The notes beneath the pieces are model-generated. The model did no database searches. It was not told where the DNA came from and was given only the letters and a program-made list of their open reading frames with translations. A stretch of DNA of 64,000 nucleotides, taken from DASWJZ01 sp964440525. Lineage in GTDB: Bacteria > Pseudomonadota > Alphaproteobacteria > Rhizobiales > Afifellaceae. Position numbers and translations under genes: made by a program. Position 1 is the stretch's first letter; each line of letters starts with the position of its first letter. The stretch is from contig CAYTTC010000002.1 of the NCBI GenBank assembly GCA_964440525.1, positions 62,001 to 126,000 of the forward strand, given 5' to 3'. Shown here one piece after another: positions 9,575-17,610 of the stretch.

Positions 9575-9951
9575 GTACCACTCGCCTTCGTCCGTACACA
9601 AAACACATCGGACTCGCTGCCGCCAAATGCGGCAGGCGACGGCATAGATGAACGACGCCGTGCTCGTACCAGCGCGACCTCATCCACAATTGCGTCGGCC
9701 GTCTTCCACCTCGCTCCGGTCTGGCCTTAACCCGAAAGAGAGACGGAAAGCCGACCGGCGTTGGTCCGCCTCCCCGCGCTTGTCCGGGCGCGATTGTAGT
9801 GCCACAATGTCACAGTTAAAAGGAAAAAACCTTGTCGGCAGGGCTTTGTTCATCAGAAATGTGAAGCGTGGGAACGGCCTGTAACGGGTGACGAAAGTGA
9901 AGTCTCAGGTCTCGGAACGAATCGGGGGAAGCAGGGAGCGAACCGACTGAA
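9575..9951. other. Intergenic region (377 bp), divergent 5' regions
   Basis: This gap separates the coiled-coil gene (minus) from the HPt-like gene (plus) and should hold both promoters. A perfect hairpin (CTGCCGC-CAAAT-GCGGCAG, 9617-9635) would lie in the 5' leader of the coiled-coil mRNA. An A-rich patch (AAAAGGAAAAAA, near 9817) stands out against the GC-rich background. I could not place a convincing -35/-10 pair and see no gene here. Confidence 0.4.
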
Positions 9952-10278
9952 ATGCCGACCAGCGCCGTCCCGCCATTCGATTCTGTTCAGCTCAATCGGT
10001 ATACCAAGGGCAATGCAAGCCTGCAGGTCGAGGTGCTCGCGCTCTTCGTGGCCGAGGTGGAGCGCCTCATGCGCCAGGTGGAGGACGCGCCGGACGCGCA
10101 GGTGAGAGGAGACAGGCTGCGGGCCCTGTTCGGAGTGGCACGCAATACCGGGGCGATGCTCATCGCGCACGAAGCGCGAGTGCTCGAAACGCAGATCGCA
10201 GATGAAAATCCCGACCTGTCGCAACTCAAGAATGCCGTCGCCGAGACGCTCTCCTACATTCGGCGGACCAGCGTCTGA
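9952..10278 (+). CDS. HPt-domain-like protein lacking the phospho-acceptor His
   Basis: A 108-aa all-helical protein resembling a histidine phosphotransfer (HPt) domain: an N-terminal F-D-x-x-Q-L-N-R-Y-T-K-G segment, then a helix (LQVEVLALFVAEVERLMRQV), then a second helix where family members carry A-H-x-L-K-G-x-A-R-x-x-G-A. Here that stretch reads LRALFGVARNTGA (56-68), so Arg57 sits at the usual His position and Phe60 at the usual Lys. If the alignment is right it cannot accept phosphate and may be a regulator or partner-binding relic. The ferredoxin gene lies 128 bp downstream. The assignment rests on motif recall, not a search. Confidence 0.6.
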   Translation: MPTSAVPPFDSVQLNRYTKGNASLQVEVLALFVAEVERLMRQVEDAPDAQVRGDRLRALFGVARNTGAMLIAHEARVLETQIADENPDLSQLKNAVAETLSYIRRTSV

Positions 10279-10406
10279 TCTCTTTGAATTCGGGCGAATT
10301 GCCGCTTCGTGGCACAAGCCGCGCGCCTTGACTCGAATTGTCGGCAGTCTAAATCCGTGCGTCTTCCCACCAAGGCCGCGCGGATTATTTCGGCCCCCGG
10401 AGCAAT

Positions 10407-10727
10407 ATGGCGAGAATCACCTTCATCGGAGCCGATGGGACACGCTACGAAGTCGAGGCCGAGTACGGCTCTACCGTGATGGAAAACGCCATCCGCAATG
10501 GTGTTCCGGGGATCGAGGCGGAATGCGGTGGAGCCTGCGCCTGCGCGACCTGCCACGTCTATATTGGTGAGGACTGGCGATCGTTGACGGGCGAGCCCGA
10601 GCCGATGGAGGAAGACATGCTGGATTTCGCCTACGAGCTGAAGCCAAGCTCCCGGCTCTCCTGCCAGATCCACGTCACCGACGAGCTCGACGGTCTCGTC
10701 GTGACGGTTCCGCCACGGCAGGCATGA
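10407..10727 (+). CDS. [2Fe-2S] ferredoxin (adrenodoxin/FdVI type)
   Basis: Small electron carrier of 106 aa. The cluster ligands are Cys40, Cys46, Cys49 (CGGACACATC, the C-x5-C-x2-C pattern) and Cys86 (SRLSCQI), as in vertebrate-type or bacterial P450-associated ferredoxins. A Shine-Dalgarno-like GGAG precedes the ATG. The ferredoxin reductase follows 34 bases later, so the two probably form an NADPH to ferredoxin relay for a P450, dioxygenase or other acceptor not encoded alongside. Confidence 0.93.
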   Translation: MARITFIGADGTRYEVEAEYGSTVMENAIRNGVPGIEAECGGACACATCHVYIGEDWRSLTGEPEPMEEDMLDFAYELKPSSRLSCQIHVTDELDGLVVTVPPRQA

Positions 10728-10761
10728 ACAGGCCGCTCGGCGGGTGGCCCACGGGATAGCG

Positions 10762-11787
10762 ATGAGCTCCAACTACGCTGAAACGGATGTCGTGATCGTC
10801 GGTGCCGGGCCGGTCGGGCTCTTCGCCGTGTTCGAGCTCGGCCTGCTCGACCTCAAATGCCATCTGATCGACATTCTCGACCGCGCCGGCGGGCAGTGCG
10901 CCGAGCTTTATCCCGAAAAGCCGATCTACGATATTCCGGCCTGGCCGCGCATCTCCGCGCAGGGCCTGGTCGACAAGCTCGTCGAGCAGATCCGCCCGTT
11001 CAGCGCGGAGTTCCATTTCGGCGAGATCGTGACGGAGCTGGAGCGCACCGAAAACGGATTTCGCGTGCGCACCGACGCTGGCACGACGATCGCCTGCAAG
11101 GTCGTCGTAATCGCCGCGGGCGGCGGCTCGTTCCAGCCTAAGCGCCCGCCCATTCCCGGCATCGAGGGTTACGAGGGCCGCAGCGTCTTCTACTCGGTGC
11201 GGCGCATGGAGGATTTCCGCGACCACGACATCGTCATCGTCGGCGGCGGCGATTCGGCGCTCGACTGGTCGATTAACCTGCAGCCGCTCGCCAAGAGCCT
11301 GACGCTGGTGCACCGGCGGCCGGAGTTCCGCGCTGCGCCGGATAGCGTGAACCGGATGTTCGCAATGCAGGAGGAGAAGAAGCTCGAGTTCCAGATCGGA
11401 CAGGTGACCGGCCTTGAAGGGTCAGACGGGCAGCTTCAAGCCGCGATCGTGAAGGGCCCGGAAGGCGACGTCCGCCTGCCCGTCACGCGCATGCTGCCCT
11501 TCTTCGGGCTCACCATGAAGCTCGGCCCGGTGGCGGATTGGGGCCTGAACTTCCACGAGAACCATATCCAGGTCGATCAGATGCGGTACGAGACCTCCGA
11601 GCCCGGCATTTTCGCAATCGGCGACATCAACACCTATCCGGGCAAACTGAAGCTCATCCTCTGCGGCTTCCACGAGGCGGCGATGATGGCGCGCGCTGCC
11701 AAGGGCATCGTCCACCCGAACGAGAAGATCGTGTTCCAGTACACGACCTCATCCACCAGCGTGCACAAAAAGCTCGGCGTCGCTTGA
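10762..11787 (+). CDS. Ferredoxin-NADP+ reductase, thioredoxin-reductase-like type
   Basis: FAD-dependent reductase of 341 aa from ATG 10762; a GTG at 10744 is possible but less likely. The N-terminal FAD-binding motif is VIVGAGPVGLFAVFE (about 11-25), the NADPH-binding motif is IVIVGGGDSALDW, and the C-terminal FAD segment is FAIGDINTYPGKLKL. The redox CxxC of true thioredoxin reductases is absent, and the C-terminal extension (TTSSTSVHKKLGVA) is typical of the homodimeric FNRs of Bacillus YumC and Rhodopseudomonas. It is paired with the upstream ferredoxin. Confidence 0.92.
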   Translation: MSSNYAETDVVIVGAGPVGLFAVFELGLLDLKCHLIDILDRAGGQCAELYPEKPIYDIPAWPRISAQGLVDKLVEQIRPFSAEFHFGEIVTELERTENGFRVRTDAGTTIACKVVVIAAGGGSFQPKRPPIPGIEGYEGRSVFYSVRRMEDFRDHDIVIVGGGDSALDWSINLQPLAKSLTLVHRRPEFRAAPDSVNRMFAMQEEKKLEFQIGQVTGLEGSDGQLQAAIVKGPEGDVRLPVTRMLPFFGLTMKLGPVADWGLNFHENHIQVDQMRYETSEPGIFAIGDINTYPGKLKLILCGFHEAAMMARAAKGIVHPNEKIVFQYTTSSTSVHKKLGVA

Positions 11788-11801
11788 GGAGGCGGTGAGT
11801 C

Positions 11802-13205
11802 CTACGTCCGAGCGGCCCGAATGGCTGCCGGAACATTTCGGGCGGGATAAGCAGCGAACAAATCAACTCGAAGTCCGGTCCTGCGATGCAGCATGGTGGC
11901 GCTGGTCCCCGACCAGAAGAGCGTCGTGAGGAGCACCGCCAGGGCGGCGCCGTCGAGGCCGAACAGCAGGCTCGATAGGGCGGTGCTGATGCCGAGCACC
12001 GCTACCGACGCGGCAGCCAGCAGCAGATTGATTTTCTGCTCCCCAACCAGCGTGAGGACGGCGTTGGTCGGCCCGAAGACGGCGCGGACCAGTTGCGCGG
12101 CGACCAGCAGGACTAGCGCGGTGTGACCTGCAACGAAGTCGGCGCCGAAGACGCGGAGGACCTCATCTCCCCAGAGAGCGCAGAGAAGCGTGGCAATAAA
12201 GGTCGCAGCCGCTGCAGCCGAACCGAGCGCGGCGAATTTCGGGCGGTCGCGCCGCTCGCCCCGCTTGCTGAGCGCATCGGCCAGATCGGGCGTGGCGATG
12301 TTCTGCGTGAGAAGCACGAAGAACCCGACTAGGAAAGCAAGCTTCAGGCAAAGGCCGAAGACGCCAATTTCCGACGCGCTCAGAACGGGCGTCGAGATCA
12401 GGATGCTCAGCTCCGGAAGGAATTGCGCGAAAACCGCGACCAGCAGTACCGCATGCGCTTCGCGCCGCCACATTGGCATCACCCGCCTCACGGCAGCCGT
12501 CCGCGGTCCGGCTATGCGCCGCCAGAGCGTCAGCTCGACCGGGAAGCGTCGCGCCAGCAAGAAATACTGCGCCACCGACAAGACAATGGTGGCGATTGCC
12601 AGGCTCAGCATCACCTGAACCAGCGAGATGCCACGCCATGCGAAGTAGACCACTCCGAGCGCGGTCAGCACGAAAATCGGCTTTAGGCAGACGTCCGGCA
12701 GGTAAGCGAGCTTGAAGGAGCGCGTGGCCGTAGCAAGGGAGCCATAAAGGCGAAAGGCGGCGACGCACGGAATCGTGGCGGCAGCAATTATGATAGCCGC
12801 GCGTGTTTCGCCTTCGAACCGCGGCCACGCGACAGTCACCATCGGGACCATCGCCCCGATTGCGAGCGCCAGGAGCATGGTCTCGAATTGCGCGTGCCGG
12901 ACAAAGGAACGAAGCAGCGGCGCGCCGCTCGGTTTTCTGTAGCGGCTGACGAAGCGCGTCGCGATGCTCGGATAGCCGTGAGCCGCGACCACACCGCCGA
13001 TGACGGCGAGGCTCGTTGCCGTGAAATAGATGCCGAGGTCGTGAGGCGAGAGGCATCTCGCCAGGACGAGCTGCACGAAGAATCCGGCCGCGGCGCCCAC
13101 GAGCCTTGCTGAAAGCAGGAATATGGAGATGGAGAAAAGTCGCACGCCGCCCCAGCGGGCAAAGCGCGTGAAAATATTCCCCCGCCAACGCGGGGGAGCA
13201 TGCAA
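11802..13205 (-). CDS. Polysaccharide flippase (Wzx/MATE-like)
   Basis: Integral membrane protein with about 12 hydrophobic helices, ending AARNVPAAIRAART. An early segment with the pattern L-V-L-A-R-C-L-S-P-H-D-L-G-I-Y-F is typical of oligosaccharide/lipopolysaccharide flippases that move lipid-linked glycans to the outer leaflet. The start is uncertain. I chose TTG 13205 (467 aa), which has AAGGCG upstream and lies 2 bases from the aat-like stop; GTG 13145 would also keep all helices. A hairpin at 13179-13196 lies in the first codons. It is third in an operon with the acyltransferase and the Aat-like gene, convergent with the reductase gene. Confidence 0.82.
   Translation of the reverse strand: MHAPPRWRGNIFTRFARWGGVRLFSISIFLLSARLVGAAAGFFVQLVLARCLSPHDLGIYFTATSLAVIGGVVAAHGYPSIATRFVSRYRKPSGAPLLRSFVRHAQFETMLLALAIGAMVPMVTVAWPRFEGETRAAIIIAAATIPCVAAFRLYGSLATATRSFKLAYLPDVCLKPIFVLTALGVVYFAWRGISLVQVMLSLAIATIVLSVAQYFLLARRFPVELTLWRRIAGPRTAAVRRVMPMWRREAHAVLLVAVFAQFLPELSILISTPVLSASEIGVFGLCLKLAFLVGFFVLLTQNIATPDLADALSKRGERRDRPKFAALGSAAAAATFIATLLCALWGDEVLRVFGADFVAGHTALVLLVAAQLVRAVFGPTNAVLTLVGEQKINLLLAAASVAVLGISTALSSLLFGLDGAALAVLLTTLFWSGTSATMLHRRTGLRVDLFAAYPARNVPAAIRAART
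13179..13196 (-). terminator. Hairpin after the aat-like gene, possible terminator
   Basis: CCCCCGC-CAAC-GCGGGGG forms a perfect 7-bp GC stem. Read on the minus strand it is followed by AATATTTT, a short U-rich tail. It lies 11 bases past the aat-like stop and could terminate or attenuate transcription before the flippase. It also overlaps the possible flippase start, so the effect could be translational. Confidence 0.4.
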
Positions 13206-13207
13206 GG

Positions 13208-14158
13208 CTACGCCTTGGTCTGCCACGCGCTTACGTCCAGCGATTCGTCGACCATCCAGCGGCCGACGCGCCCTGGCCTCCAGGCATGCTCGCGCAGCGC
13301 GCCTAGAAATTCCGTGCGACCGATAGTGTGAAAACCGAGACTGGCGAGATGCTCGGTCGGCCATTTGGCGTCGCGCAGCGAAAAGCCCCAATGAGCGAGG
13401 TGGCAATGCAGCGTCGCGACCGCGACCTTTGAGGCGTCGCGCACAAGCGAGAACTGCGACTCGCCGAAGAAGACGCCGCCGGCCGCAAGCCCGTAGAGGC
13501 CTCCAACGAGCTCGCCTTTAGCGTCCCGCACCTCGACGGAATGCGCATGACCGGCCTGATGCAGGTCCCAGAACGCACCCATCATCCTGGGCGTGATCCA
13601 GGTCAGCGGCGTCTTGCCCGGCCTCGGCTCGGCGCAGGCCCGCATGACGGCTGCGAAATCCCCGTCGAACGTAACCTGATATTTTCCTTGCCGGATGACG
13701 CGCCGAAGATTCTTCTCGATGCGGGTCGCCTGCGGATGCAGGACGGCGCGGACATTTGGGCTCCACCATTTCATCGGGCCGATATGGCAGAACGGAAACA
13801 TGCCACGCCGATAGCCATCGAGCAGCGCCTTCGGGCTGAGATCCTCGCTGATGCCGACAAGGCCCTGCCAGCCGCGGTATTTTGGCTCCACGAGCCTTCG
13901 CCGCGCCAGCTCCGGGCTCATCATGAACTCGGCGGTCAGCCCGACGGCGTGTGGCACCAGACGAAGCCGATTTGGGCGCAGTGCGTATGCAATCCCTAAA
14001 GCCACACGCCGAGCAGTCGCCGACGGCTTTTCGCGGAAGAGCGGTGCGGTAGTGCTGACCGCACGAGCTGCATCGGAGTACATCCCGAGGGACTCGAATT
14101 CCACATCCGTTTCCGCTTGTGCGGATCCGTAGCTCTCGACCGGCGTGAGGACAGTCAT
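13208..14158 (-). CDS. aat: Leucyl/phenylalanyl-tRNA-protein transferase-like (Aat)
   Basis: 316 aa from ATG 14158, which overlaps the upstream stop (TGATG). Residues about 85-285 match the Aat family, which transfers Leu or Phe from tRNA to protein N-termini: YRRGMFPFCHIGPMKWWSP near 117, RACAEP, TWITPRMM, AGHAHSVEV near 202, LVGGLYGLAAGGVFFGESQF near 218 and DASKVA near 241. An N-terminal extension of about 75 residues and a C-terminal tail of about 35 residues are extra to the E. coli enzyme. The setting, between an acyltransferase and a flippase rather than next to clpA/clpS, suggests a specialised paralogue acting on a surface glycan or peptide. The substrate is unknown. Confidence 0.8.
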   Translation of the reverse strand: MTVLTPVESYGSAQAETDVEFESLGMYSDAARAVSTTAPLFREKPSATARRVALGIAYALRPNRLRLVPHAVGLTAEFMMSPELARRRLVEPKYRGWQGLVGISEDLSPKALLDGYRRGMFPFCHIGPMKWWSPNVRAVLHPQATRIEKNLRRVIRQGKYQVTFDGDFAAVMRACAEPRPGKTPLTWITPRMMGAFWDLHQAGHAHSVEVRDAKGELVGGLYGLAAGGVFFGESQFSLVRDASKVAVATLHCHLAHWGFSLRDAKWPTEHLASLGFHTIGRTEFLGALREHAWRPGRVGRWMVDESLDVSAWQTKA

Positions 14159-15408
14159 CACAAGTTTCCAGCGGGCGCGCGTGCTTGTGCCTTGCCTAGA
14201 TTTCGGAGCGCGAGTCCGGCCAACCTTGAACGGACTGACGCGGGGAGAGCGTAGAAGGCGCTGCGCATTGCCGGGAGCAACCGCCGCAACACACCTGCCA
14301 CATATAGGCGTCCGCGCATGGTGGTCGGCAGGGCGAAATCGAAAACCGCAACCTCGCCGGATTGCCATTCCGCCTTGTTGCGCGAGCGCGGCGCCATCAT
14401 GTCGTAGCGTTCGATCCCATTGGCGGCGCACCAGCCCAGGAGTTTTTCGGTCAAGACGTTGCCGGGGCCGAACTTGGCGAAATCCGGAGCGAACGCACCG
14501 AGATACAGGTGATAGGATCCGCGATGGCAGAATCCCATTTCGATCGCCGCCGTCCTGCCGTCGAGCGTCACGCGGGAAACGACCATACGTGGCGAAGCTT
14601 CGGGCGCTGCCCGCGTGCGAGCGAGCTCGGCGAGACATTCGATAGTCTCGCGTCGTACGAAAGCGCGACTGATGCGGCCGGTCGAGCGCAGCCATTCGCG
14701 CTTAAGCGCGATCGCCTCGGCCAGCCAACGCCCCGCCTGTTCGGGTCCTGCCGCGACCTCGAAGCCGACGCTGCCCTCCTGCTCGAACCGGCGCATGCGC
14801 TTCCTCTGTTGTCGGACGACCCGCGACTTCAGGCTCGTCATGAGGTGCGCGCTGCCGCGCGAAAGATCCGAATATGGCGCCCCCTCGGCGCAGGCGAGCG
14901 GCGCGATGTCACTCAACGCATTGCGCAAAGCTCCGTCGGCGCGCACGCGTTCCAGGAGGATGAGATCGGGACGGGCAGCGCGGACAAGCGCCTCGGTTGC
15001 CGCCGATAGTGCTTCCGTGCCGTCGCAATCCGGATCGAGCAGGATCTCGTCATATTGCCCGATCGGGGCGCCAGCACCCCTCGCGACGCGAACCAGCGTG
15101 CTCCGATCGACCAGCAGAGGCCAAATCAGGATGGCGCGGCCATTCTGCCTGACGACGATCGTGACGAGGAGGTCGGCGCGATTGGTTGCAAAATGACGAG
15201 ACCAGACGGCCAGCATGTCGGGCGACTGGAATACGGTCGCGTCACGCTGCAGTTCGGCCAGTCGCTGCCACTCGGCGCGGAGCATGTCATAGGCTGCCGC
15301 CCCATCGAGCACCTCCGCCGCGAGAACGTGCCGCGATGCGGTGCTCTTGACCGCGATGGGCGCAATGCCCTGCGCGCGGATGCCCGCAACGGCTACCTCG
15401 CTCATCAT
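14158..15408 (-). CDS. GNAT/FemAB-like acyltransferase (Acetyltransf_6, CelD type)
   Basis: 416 aa. It resembles the CelD/BcsL 'acetyltransferase involved in cellulose biosynthesis' family, related to GNAT and FemAB folds. Recognisable stretches are WQRLAELQRDATVFQSPDM near the N-terminus, a basic VRQQRKRMRRFEQEG segment, and a C-terminal YLGAFAPDFAKFGPGNVLTE followed by ERYDMMAPRSRNKAEWQSGE. It starts at ATG 15408 and is first of the three-gene operon; its stop overlaps the aat-like start. It probably acylates a surface polymer or lipid-linked intermediate before export by the flippase. The reaction is inferred. Confidence 0.8.
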   Translation of the reverse strand: MMSEVAVAGIRAQGIAPIAVKSTASRHVLAAEVLDGAAAYDMLRAEWQRLAELQRDATVFQSPDMLAVWSRHFATNRADLLVTIVVRQNGRAILIWPLLVDRSTLVRVARGAGAPIGQYDEILLDPDCDGTEALSAATEALVRAARPDLILLERVRADGALRNALSDIAPLACAEGAPYSDLSRGSAHLMTSLKSRVVRQQRKRMRRFEQEGSVGFEVAAGPEQAGRWLAEAIALKREWLRSTGRISRAFVRRETIECLAELARTRAAPEASPRMVVSRVTLDGRTAAIEMGFCHRGSYHLYLGAFAPDFAKFGPGNVLTEKLLGWCAANGIERYDMMAPRSRNKAEWQSGEVAVFDFALPTTMRGRLYVAGVLRRLLPAMRSAFYALPASVRSRLAGLALRNLGKAQARAPAGNL

Positions 15409-15508
15409 GTGGCCTCGTCGGTGGTGCTCCGCATTATTAACAGGCAGCTTCCGCCGCCGGGTTAATTGCCGCTGGTTAACCTTTCCGTGTGGTCAGCAAA
15501 GTCTTGCG

Positions 15509-17590
15509 TCAGGGTGTTCCGCCGCCAACCTGCTCGGCCGTGTGACGCGCCGCCCGGCCCCCTCGCCGGCGGCCTTCCATACTGGCGCCGGAAGCATCCG
15601 TCTCCCGGGCCGGAAGAGCGACTGCGGCCGAAAGGTTCGGAAAAGGCTCGAGCTTGTTCGGGAACGCCATGGCGTTGACGAAATGCTCCTGGAAGCGCGG
15701 CTCGAGCGCCGTCTCGATCTTCTCGATCCGTCGGACCAGATCCTCGATCTCGCGGCGATAGCCCTTGTTCAGAAGCGCCATGCGCGCGCCGGTCCCGGCG
15801 GCGTTGCCGACGCCCGCCACCTTGTCGAGCGGACAGTCGGGGATGAGTCCGATCACCATGGCGTATTTCGGGTCGATATAGGTGCCGAAGGCGCCGGCGA
15901 GCTTGATCCTGTCGACCTTCGTGATCCCGAGCTTGTCCATCAGAAGCCGCGCCCCGGCATAGAGCGCCGCCTTGGCGAGCTGGATGGCGCGTACGTCGGT
16001 CTGCAGGATGCGGATTTCGGGCATGCCGCGCGCCGGTTCGGCGCGACAGAGAACGTAGGCGAAGGTGCGCCCGGTCTGGACGATCCGATCGCTCCGCGCC
16101 GCTAGGCGGCCGTCGATCACGCCATCCTCGCTGATGACGCCAGCAAGGAACAGCTCGCCGATCGCTTCGATGATGCCGGATCCGCAGATGCCGGTTACGC
16201 CGACATCGGCGGCGGTCTCCGCGAATTCCGGTTCGTCCGACCAGTGATCGCCGCCGATCACCTTCACCTTCGGTTCAAAGGTCACCGGGTCGATCCTGAC
16301 GCGTTCGATGGCGCCGGGCGCGGCGCGCTGCCCGCCCGAAATCTCGGCCCCCTCGAAGGCCGGGCCGGTCGGGGAGGACGCGGCGACCAGCCGATCCTTG
16401 TTGCCGAGCACGATCTCGGCGTTGGTGCCGACATCGACCAGAAGCGTGATCTCCTCGCCGCGATGCGGGCCCTCAGAGAGCGTCGCGCCGGCCGCGTCGG
16501 CGCCGACATGGCCGGCGATGCAGGGAAGCGTGTACACGCGCGCGCCTGCGTTGACCGGCAGGCCAAGGTCGCTCGCGCGCAAATTCAAGGCGTCGGAGAT
16601 TGCGAGTGCGAATGGCGCGCCGCCTAGCTCGGTCGGATCGATGCCGAGGAAAAGATGGTGCATGATCGGATTGCCGACGAAGACGCATTCGAGAATCTCG
16701 TCCGACGACACGCCGGCCTCAGCACAGACCTTGCCGATCAAGACGCCGACCGCCTCGCGCACCGCCTTCGTCATGCCCTCGCGCCCGTCCGGATTCATCA
16801 TCACGTAGGAGACGCGGCTCATCAGATCCTCGCCGAAACGGATCTGCGGGTTCGGAATGCCGGCAGAGGCGAGCGTGCGGCCGGAAAGGAGGGCGGAGAG
16901 GTGGCAGGCGATCGTGGTCGAGCCTATGTCGACGGCAATGCCGCAGGCGAAATTGTGCAGGTCCGGCCACAGCGCGATCACCACCGGCCCGCCTCGGTCA
17001 TGGAAGACGGCCGCCGTCACCTTCCATGCGCCCTCGCGCAGCACTTTCTGCACCTTGGGCAAGAGATGGAAGTCCATGCGCGGCGTGTCGAAGTGCCACT
17101 GTTCGACAAGCGCGCGGATCAGCCGGTCGGCGTCGCCGAGCGGCTTCGCCATGTCTGGCTCCTCCACCTCGACGTAGCAAAGCTGCACAATCGGATCGCG
17201 CGCGATCACCCGCGTCTCGGCGCGCTTCCTGACGATCTGTCGATTGATCTGCACGTCCTGCGGCACGTCGACGACGAGGTCGCCCTGGATGGTGGCGGAG
17301 CAGGACAGGCGGCGCTGGTTTTCGAGCTCGCCGCGCTTGTCGACGTAACGGGCCTCGGTGTCGGTGAACGGCGACAGGTGGTCCTGCCGCGATGTGATGC
17401 CGTGCTTGGCGAACTCGCCTTCCTGCACCTGGATCTGGCAGCGTCCACAGATGCCGCGTCCGCCGCAGACGCTCTCGATGTAGACGCCGAGCGAGCGCGC
17501 TGCGTCGAGCACCGGCGTGCCGTGCGGAAACCGCCCGCGGCGGCCGGACGGCATGAAGAGCACGAGCGGGTCTTTGAGGGGCGCGTTCAT
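15509..17590 (-). CDS. Corrinoid-activating protein: [2Fe-2S] plus ASKHA (DUF4445)
   Basis: 693 aa from ATG 17590. The N-terminal ferredoxin domain has ligands Cys42, Cys48, Cys51 and Cys97. After a linker, an ASKHA ATPase domain begins at about 220 (GIAVDIGSTTIACHLSALL), with phosphate-binding LLVDVGTNAEIVLG and GICGSGIIEAIGELFLAG, ending with the RACo/DUF4445 C-terminal domain. Relatives (RACo, RamA-like, AcsV) use ATP to reduce Co(II) corrinoid back to Co(I). It is last in the methyl-transfer cluster, 20 bases after the methyltransferase gene, so it should reactivate the cluster's corrinoid protein. Confidence 0.92.
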   Translation of the reverse strand: MNAPLKDPLVLFMPSGRRGRFPHGTPVLDAARSLGVYIESVCGGRGICGRCQIQVQEGEFAKHGITSRQDHLSPFTDTEARYVDKRGELENQRRLSCSATIQGDLVVDVPQDVQINRQIVRKRAETRVIARDPIVQLCYVEVEEPDMAKPLGDADRLIRALVEQWHFDTPRMDFHLLPKVQKVLREGAWKVTAAVFHDRGGPVVIALWPDLHNFACGIAVDIGSTTIACHLSALLSGRTLASAGIPNPQIRFGEDLMSRVSYVMMNPDGREGMTKAVREAVGVLIGKVCAEAGVSSDEILECVFVGNPIMHHLFLGIDPTELGGAPFALAISDALNLRASDLGLPVNAGARVYTLPCIAGHVGADAAGATLSEGPHRGEEITLLVDVGTNAEIVLGNKDRLVAASSPTGPAFEGAEISGGQRAAPGAIERVRIDPVTFEPKVKVIGGDHWSDEPEFAETAADVGVTGICGSGIIEAIGELFLAGVISEDGVIDGRLAARSDRIVQTGRTFAYVLCRAEPARGMPEIRILQTDVRAIQLAKAALYAGARLLMDKLGITKVDRIKLAGAFGTYIDPKYAMVIGLIPDCPLDKVAGVGNAAGTGARMALLNKGYRREIEDLVRRIEKIETALEPRFQEHFVNAMAFPNKLEPFPNLSAAVALPARETDASGASMEGRRRGGRAARHTAEQVGGGTP

Positions 17591-17610
17591 CCCTGACTCA
17601 GCATCCTCTC

